From assembly GCA_004375785.1 (NCBI GenBank), contig SOKM01000136.1, positions 1 through 6,736 of the forward strand: 6,736 bases of DNA. The letters are read 5' to 3'. The notes below the pieces were generated by a model, which saw nothing but the letters and a program-made list of their open reading frames with translations, was not told where the DNA came from and did no database searches. A program made the translations under genes and the position numbers. This document shows, piece by piece, positions 4,343 through 6,736 of this stretch. Source of the stretch: Candidatus Cloacimonadota bacterium (GTDB lineage Bacteria; Hydrothermota; E44-bin80). Position 1 is the stretch's first letter. Each line of letters begins with the position of its first letter.

Positions 4343-6736
4343 CTACTCCGTATTCTCTCTTCCAACAAGAACCTTACGCGCTTTGCTTCCTTCAAATGGA
4401 CCAACAATCCCTGCCGTCTCAAGCTGGTCAATAAGCCTTCCAGCCCTCGCATACCCAACCTTCAATTTTCTTTGTAGTAATGAAACCGATGCCTGCTGGT
4501 ATCGGATAACTATCTCCTTTGCCTCATCAAAAAACTCATCAAACCCTTCTTCTCTACTCACCTGAGAAGGTTCCCCTGGTTCCAGTATACCCTTTCTCCC
4601 GAAAAAGTGTTGTTCTTCCAGGAGAGGATAATACTCAAGATTTTCAAAAAGTTTAATGAGTTCTTCCTGTTCGATTTTATTATATTTTTCTGCAATCCTC
4701 TCGGAAAAACCCGCAATCCTTTCAGCTGCCCCAGGAATTTTATTACCGTTCACAATTGTTTCTACAAGATTGCTATCAATCATTTCATGCGCAATTTCGG
4801 ACGACTCCTCAATTTGATTTTTGAGTAGGCCGTTCAGGTGGAGTTCAGCCCATAGGTTTGCAATATTTTTTGCCTCGTCTGTAGAGATGTATGCACCATG
4901 TAACCTGACAGGTGTCCCTTTTCCAGGAGGAAGAAAAAGCATATCACCTCTTCCAAGAAGTTTTTCTGCTCCTATCATATCAAGAATAGTTCTGGAATCT
5001 GTCATAGAGGCAACCTGAAATGCAATCCTTGCCGGAAAGTTTGCCTTGATAAGCCCTGTAATTACATCAACACTCGGTCTCTGAGTTGCAAGGATAAGGT
5101 GAATACCCACTGCTCTGGACATCTGTGCAAGTCTTGTTAAGGTTGATTCTATCTCTCCCGATGCCTGTATCATCAGGTCAGCAAGTTCGTCAACAATTAC
5201 AAGTATGTAAGGTTTCTTCTTTTCTATCTTTTCATTGTAACCTTCTATATCTCTTACCCCAACCTTTGCAAACTCCTTGTAACGAATTTCCATCCATTTA
5301 AGCACCTGTTTAAGAATAAGTATAGCCTCTTTTGATTCGGTCAGGACAGGAAATATAAGATGCGGTATACCGTTATAGACAGGCAACTCAAGTCTCTTGG
5401 GGTCAATCATAATAAACCTAACATCTCTGGGTTCTGCTTTATAGAGAATGCTTGCAATTATCGAATTTATGCAGACACTCTTACCTGAACCAGTTGCCCC
5501 AGCAATGAGAAGATGCGGCATTCTTGCAATATCTGCGAGGACCGTATCACCCGCAATATCTTTCCCAAGACCAATAGTAAGGAAAGAACTTGATTTGTTG
5601 AATTCCTCGCTCATAAGGAGTTCTTTTATGTAGACATTCTGCCTCTTCCTATTGGGCACTTCAATACCAACGGTCCCCTTTCCAGGGACAGGGGCAACAA
5701 TACGGATCTTTGGTGCCTTCATTGCAAGTGCAAGGTCATTTGCTAAATTGGAGATTCTTGAGACCTTAATGCCAGGACCAGGCTCAAACTCGTATCGTGT
5801 TATTACAGGTCCTGTACCAATCGATGTAACATTTCCAGATATGCCAAAATCTGCAAGTTTCTCAACGAGTCTCTTTGCATTTGCTTTTAATTCTGACTCA
5901 TCAATCCCTGGCTCCGATGGTGGAGGGTCATCCAGGAGCTCGAGAAAATCCTGTTTAAATCTATCATCTATCTCTATCTTTATTATCTCTTCACTTGAGC
6001 GAATGGTAACCTTAGGTGGTTCCTTCTTCACAGACTCCTCATCTGCTTGTTCTGTTACTTCTTCAGCACTAATCTTTTCCTCTTCCCTCTTTACCTTCTC
6101 CTTTACAAACTTTTTCTTTCCCTTAATTTTTATCTTCTTAAATCCAATTTTAAGATGAGAAAAGGAGAGTCCAGTGAATATGAATAGAATGACAACAAGA
6201 AAAAGGAAAAGGATTATGTATGCTCCGATTGTGCCTGTGAATTTCAACAGAAAATTGGCACTTCCTTTGCCTATAAGACCACTGACAGGAATGGGAATCT
6301 TCGTTATATTAATAAGTGGAGGAAGTGCCCAGAGTATGTTTAACCAGTATGAGAGAAAAACAATCAGTGCAGATGGTTTTACAATTCTTTCCAGTTCCTT
6401 TTGCCTGAAAAGAAAAAACCCCCATAATGGGAGGAGAAGAACAAGAAGGAAGATAGGAATACCAATATATTGTAACGACCAGTTAGAAATATAAAAACCT
6501 GCAACCCCTCCCCAATTATACACCTTTCCCGCTGGAAGGTTCTCTATATCACTTGTTCTAAATGAGAAAAGACTTATGAGGAGGAAAATAAAAATAAGAA
6601 AGAAAAGGATTCCAACTATCTCATAAAGTTTCTCTTTCTTGAGCTTGCTTAGCCCCTTCCAGAATCCTGTAATTGCAAGAAAAAGGAGAAAAGCACCCGC
6701 TACTCCACCGATAAAAATCAGGAAATATCTTAAAAA
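4343..6736 (-). CDS. ftsK: DNA translocase FtsK (5' end outside the window)
   Basis: FtsK is a septum-bound hexameric ATPase that pumps DNA toward dif at division and activates XerCD. The last 797 residues are visible, numbered from the window edge. Five hydrophobic segments (about 4-25, 40-58, 90-110, 123-142, 166-192) precede a charged linker (about 195-260). The motor follows, with Walker A GATGSGKS (413-420), Walker B ILVIVDELADL (511-521), and ATQRPSVDVITGLIKANFPARIAF split around 550-573. The C-terminal gamma winged helix (about 732-797) contains QQASVSLLQRKLKVGYARAG, the KOPS-reading and XerD-contacting module. Between motor and gamma there are about 100 residues, compared with about 30 in E. 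coli FtsK or B. subtilis SpoIIIE. The frame is open to base 6736 with no ATG, GTG or TTG upstream of the internal GTG at 6523, which lies after the second membrane segment, so the true start is beyond the window. The stop is followed by tandem repeats and the REP-like pair. Confidence 0.97.
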   Translation of the reverse strand, partial: FLRYFLIFIGGVAGAFLLFLAITGFWKGLSKLKKEKLYEIVGILFFLIFIFLLISLFSFRTSDIENLPAGKVYNWGGVAGFYISNWSLQYIGIPIFLLVLLLPLWGFFLFRQKELERIVKPSALIVFLSYWLNILWALPPLINITKIPIPVSGLIGKGSANFLLKFTGTIGAYIILFLFLVVILFIFTGLSFSHLKIGFKKIKIKGKKKFVKEKVKREEEKISAEEVTEQADEESVKKEPPKVTIRSSEEIIKIEIDDRFKQDFLELLDDPPPSEPGIDESELKANAKRLVEKLADFGISGNVTSIGTGPVITRYEFEPGPGIKVSRISNLANDLALAMKAPKIRIVAPVPGKGTVGIEVPNRKRQNVYIKELLMSEEFNKSSSFLTIGLGKDIAGDTVLADIARMPHLLIAGATGSGKSVCINSIIASILYKAEPRDVRFIMIDPKRLELPVYNGIPHLIFPVLTESKEAILILKQVLKWMEIRYKEFAKVGVRDIEGYNEKIEKKKPYILVIVDELADLMIQASGEIESTLTRLAQMSRAVGIHLILATQRPSVDVITGLIKANFPARIAFQVASMTDSRTILDMIGAEKLLGRGDMLFLPPGKGTPVRLHGAYISTDEAKNIANLWAELHLNGLLKNQIEESSEIAHEMIDSNLVETIVNGNKIPGAAERIAGFSERIAEKYNKIEQEELIKLFENLEYYPLLEEQHFFGRKGILEPGEPSQVSREEGFDEFFDEAKEIVIRYQQASVSLLQRKLKVGYARAGRLIDQLETAGIVGPFEGSKARKVLVGRENTE

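Noticed and set aside
4255..4458. 67-codon minus-strand frame across the octamer array and the ftsK 3' end
   Set aside because: It is out of frame with ftsK, its C-terminal part is just translated repeat and hairpin sequence, and it has no ribosome site of its own.
5652..6158. 168-codon plus-strand frame antisense to ftsK
   Set aside because: It is a shadow of the ftsK frame: Ser/Phe-rich composition with no recognisable motif and no promoter or ribosome site.
6521..6523. GTG as the start of ftsK
   Set aside because: The frame continues open to the window edge and the upstream codons encode FtsK-like membrane segments, so this is an internal valine.
1..6736. tRNA, rRNA, CRISPR, insertion sequence, prophage or defence genes
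   Set aside because: No cloverleaf, regularly spaced identical repeats, transposase or phage-like coding sequence was seen on either strand.

Overview
This is an ordinary AT-rich bacterial chromosome segment: three core housekeeping genes (recR, rpsT, ftsK) with four less conserved genes between them. Two proteins carry lipoprotein signal peptides. One of them resembles Braun-type Lpp in layout, with a lipid anchor, a heptad coiled coil and a terminal lysine, which suggests a diderm (outer-membrane) organism. The fibronectin-like lipoprotein, the SPDG-repeat secreted protein and the short intergenic repeats remind me of uncultured candidate phyla (WOR-3/Stahlbacteria or Cloacimonadota type), but I cannot assign a phylum from this sequence alone.

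Layout. 28-627 (+) is recR, the recombination mediator. 633-1969 is a self-contained transcription unit: an A-tract UP-like element, a strong sigma70-type promoter with a second possible -10, a leader of about 120 nt with an imperfect purine/pyrimidine palindrome built on a 7-nt period, two lipoprotein genes (814-1098 and 1138-1920), and a strong hairpin terminator (1938-1969). 1995-2861 (-) encodes a secreted protein with propeller-like repeats. It is convergent with the lipoprotein unit, so the terminator probably serves both sides. Its promoter is divergent from that of the two-domain GNAT acetyltransferase gene at 3012-3866 (+), whose mRNA appears to have almost no 5' leader. The GNAT gene overlaps tail-to-tail, by 22 bp, with rpsT (3845-4150, -). 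rpsT has its own near-consensus promoter. Upstream of that lies a pair of inverted REP-like hairpins and a short octamer tandem repeat, then the 3' end of ftsK (4343 to beyond 6736, -). The ftsK 5' end is outside the window: the frame is open to the last base, with no ATG, GTG or TTG in the 71 codons upstream of an internal GTG at 6523.

I see no phage, CRISPR, toxin-antitoxin or defence cassette, and no evident new multi-gene system. The points most worth a second look are the inverted REP pair whose two stems differ by compensated changes while the GTAG foot is kept; the Lpp-like lipoprotein with a Lys-Pro tail; the palindromic heptamer leader behind an orphaned perfect Shine-Dalgarno; the long linker and extra membrane segment in FtsK; the near-leaderless GNAT gene; and the rpsT/GNAT 3' overlap that encodes an S20 tail.
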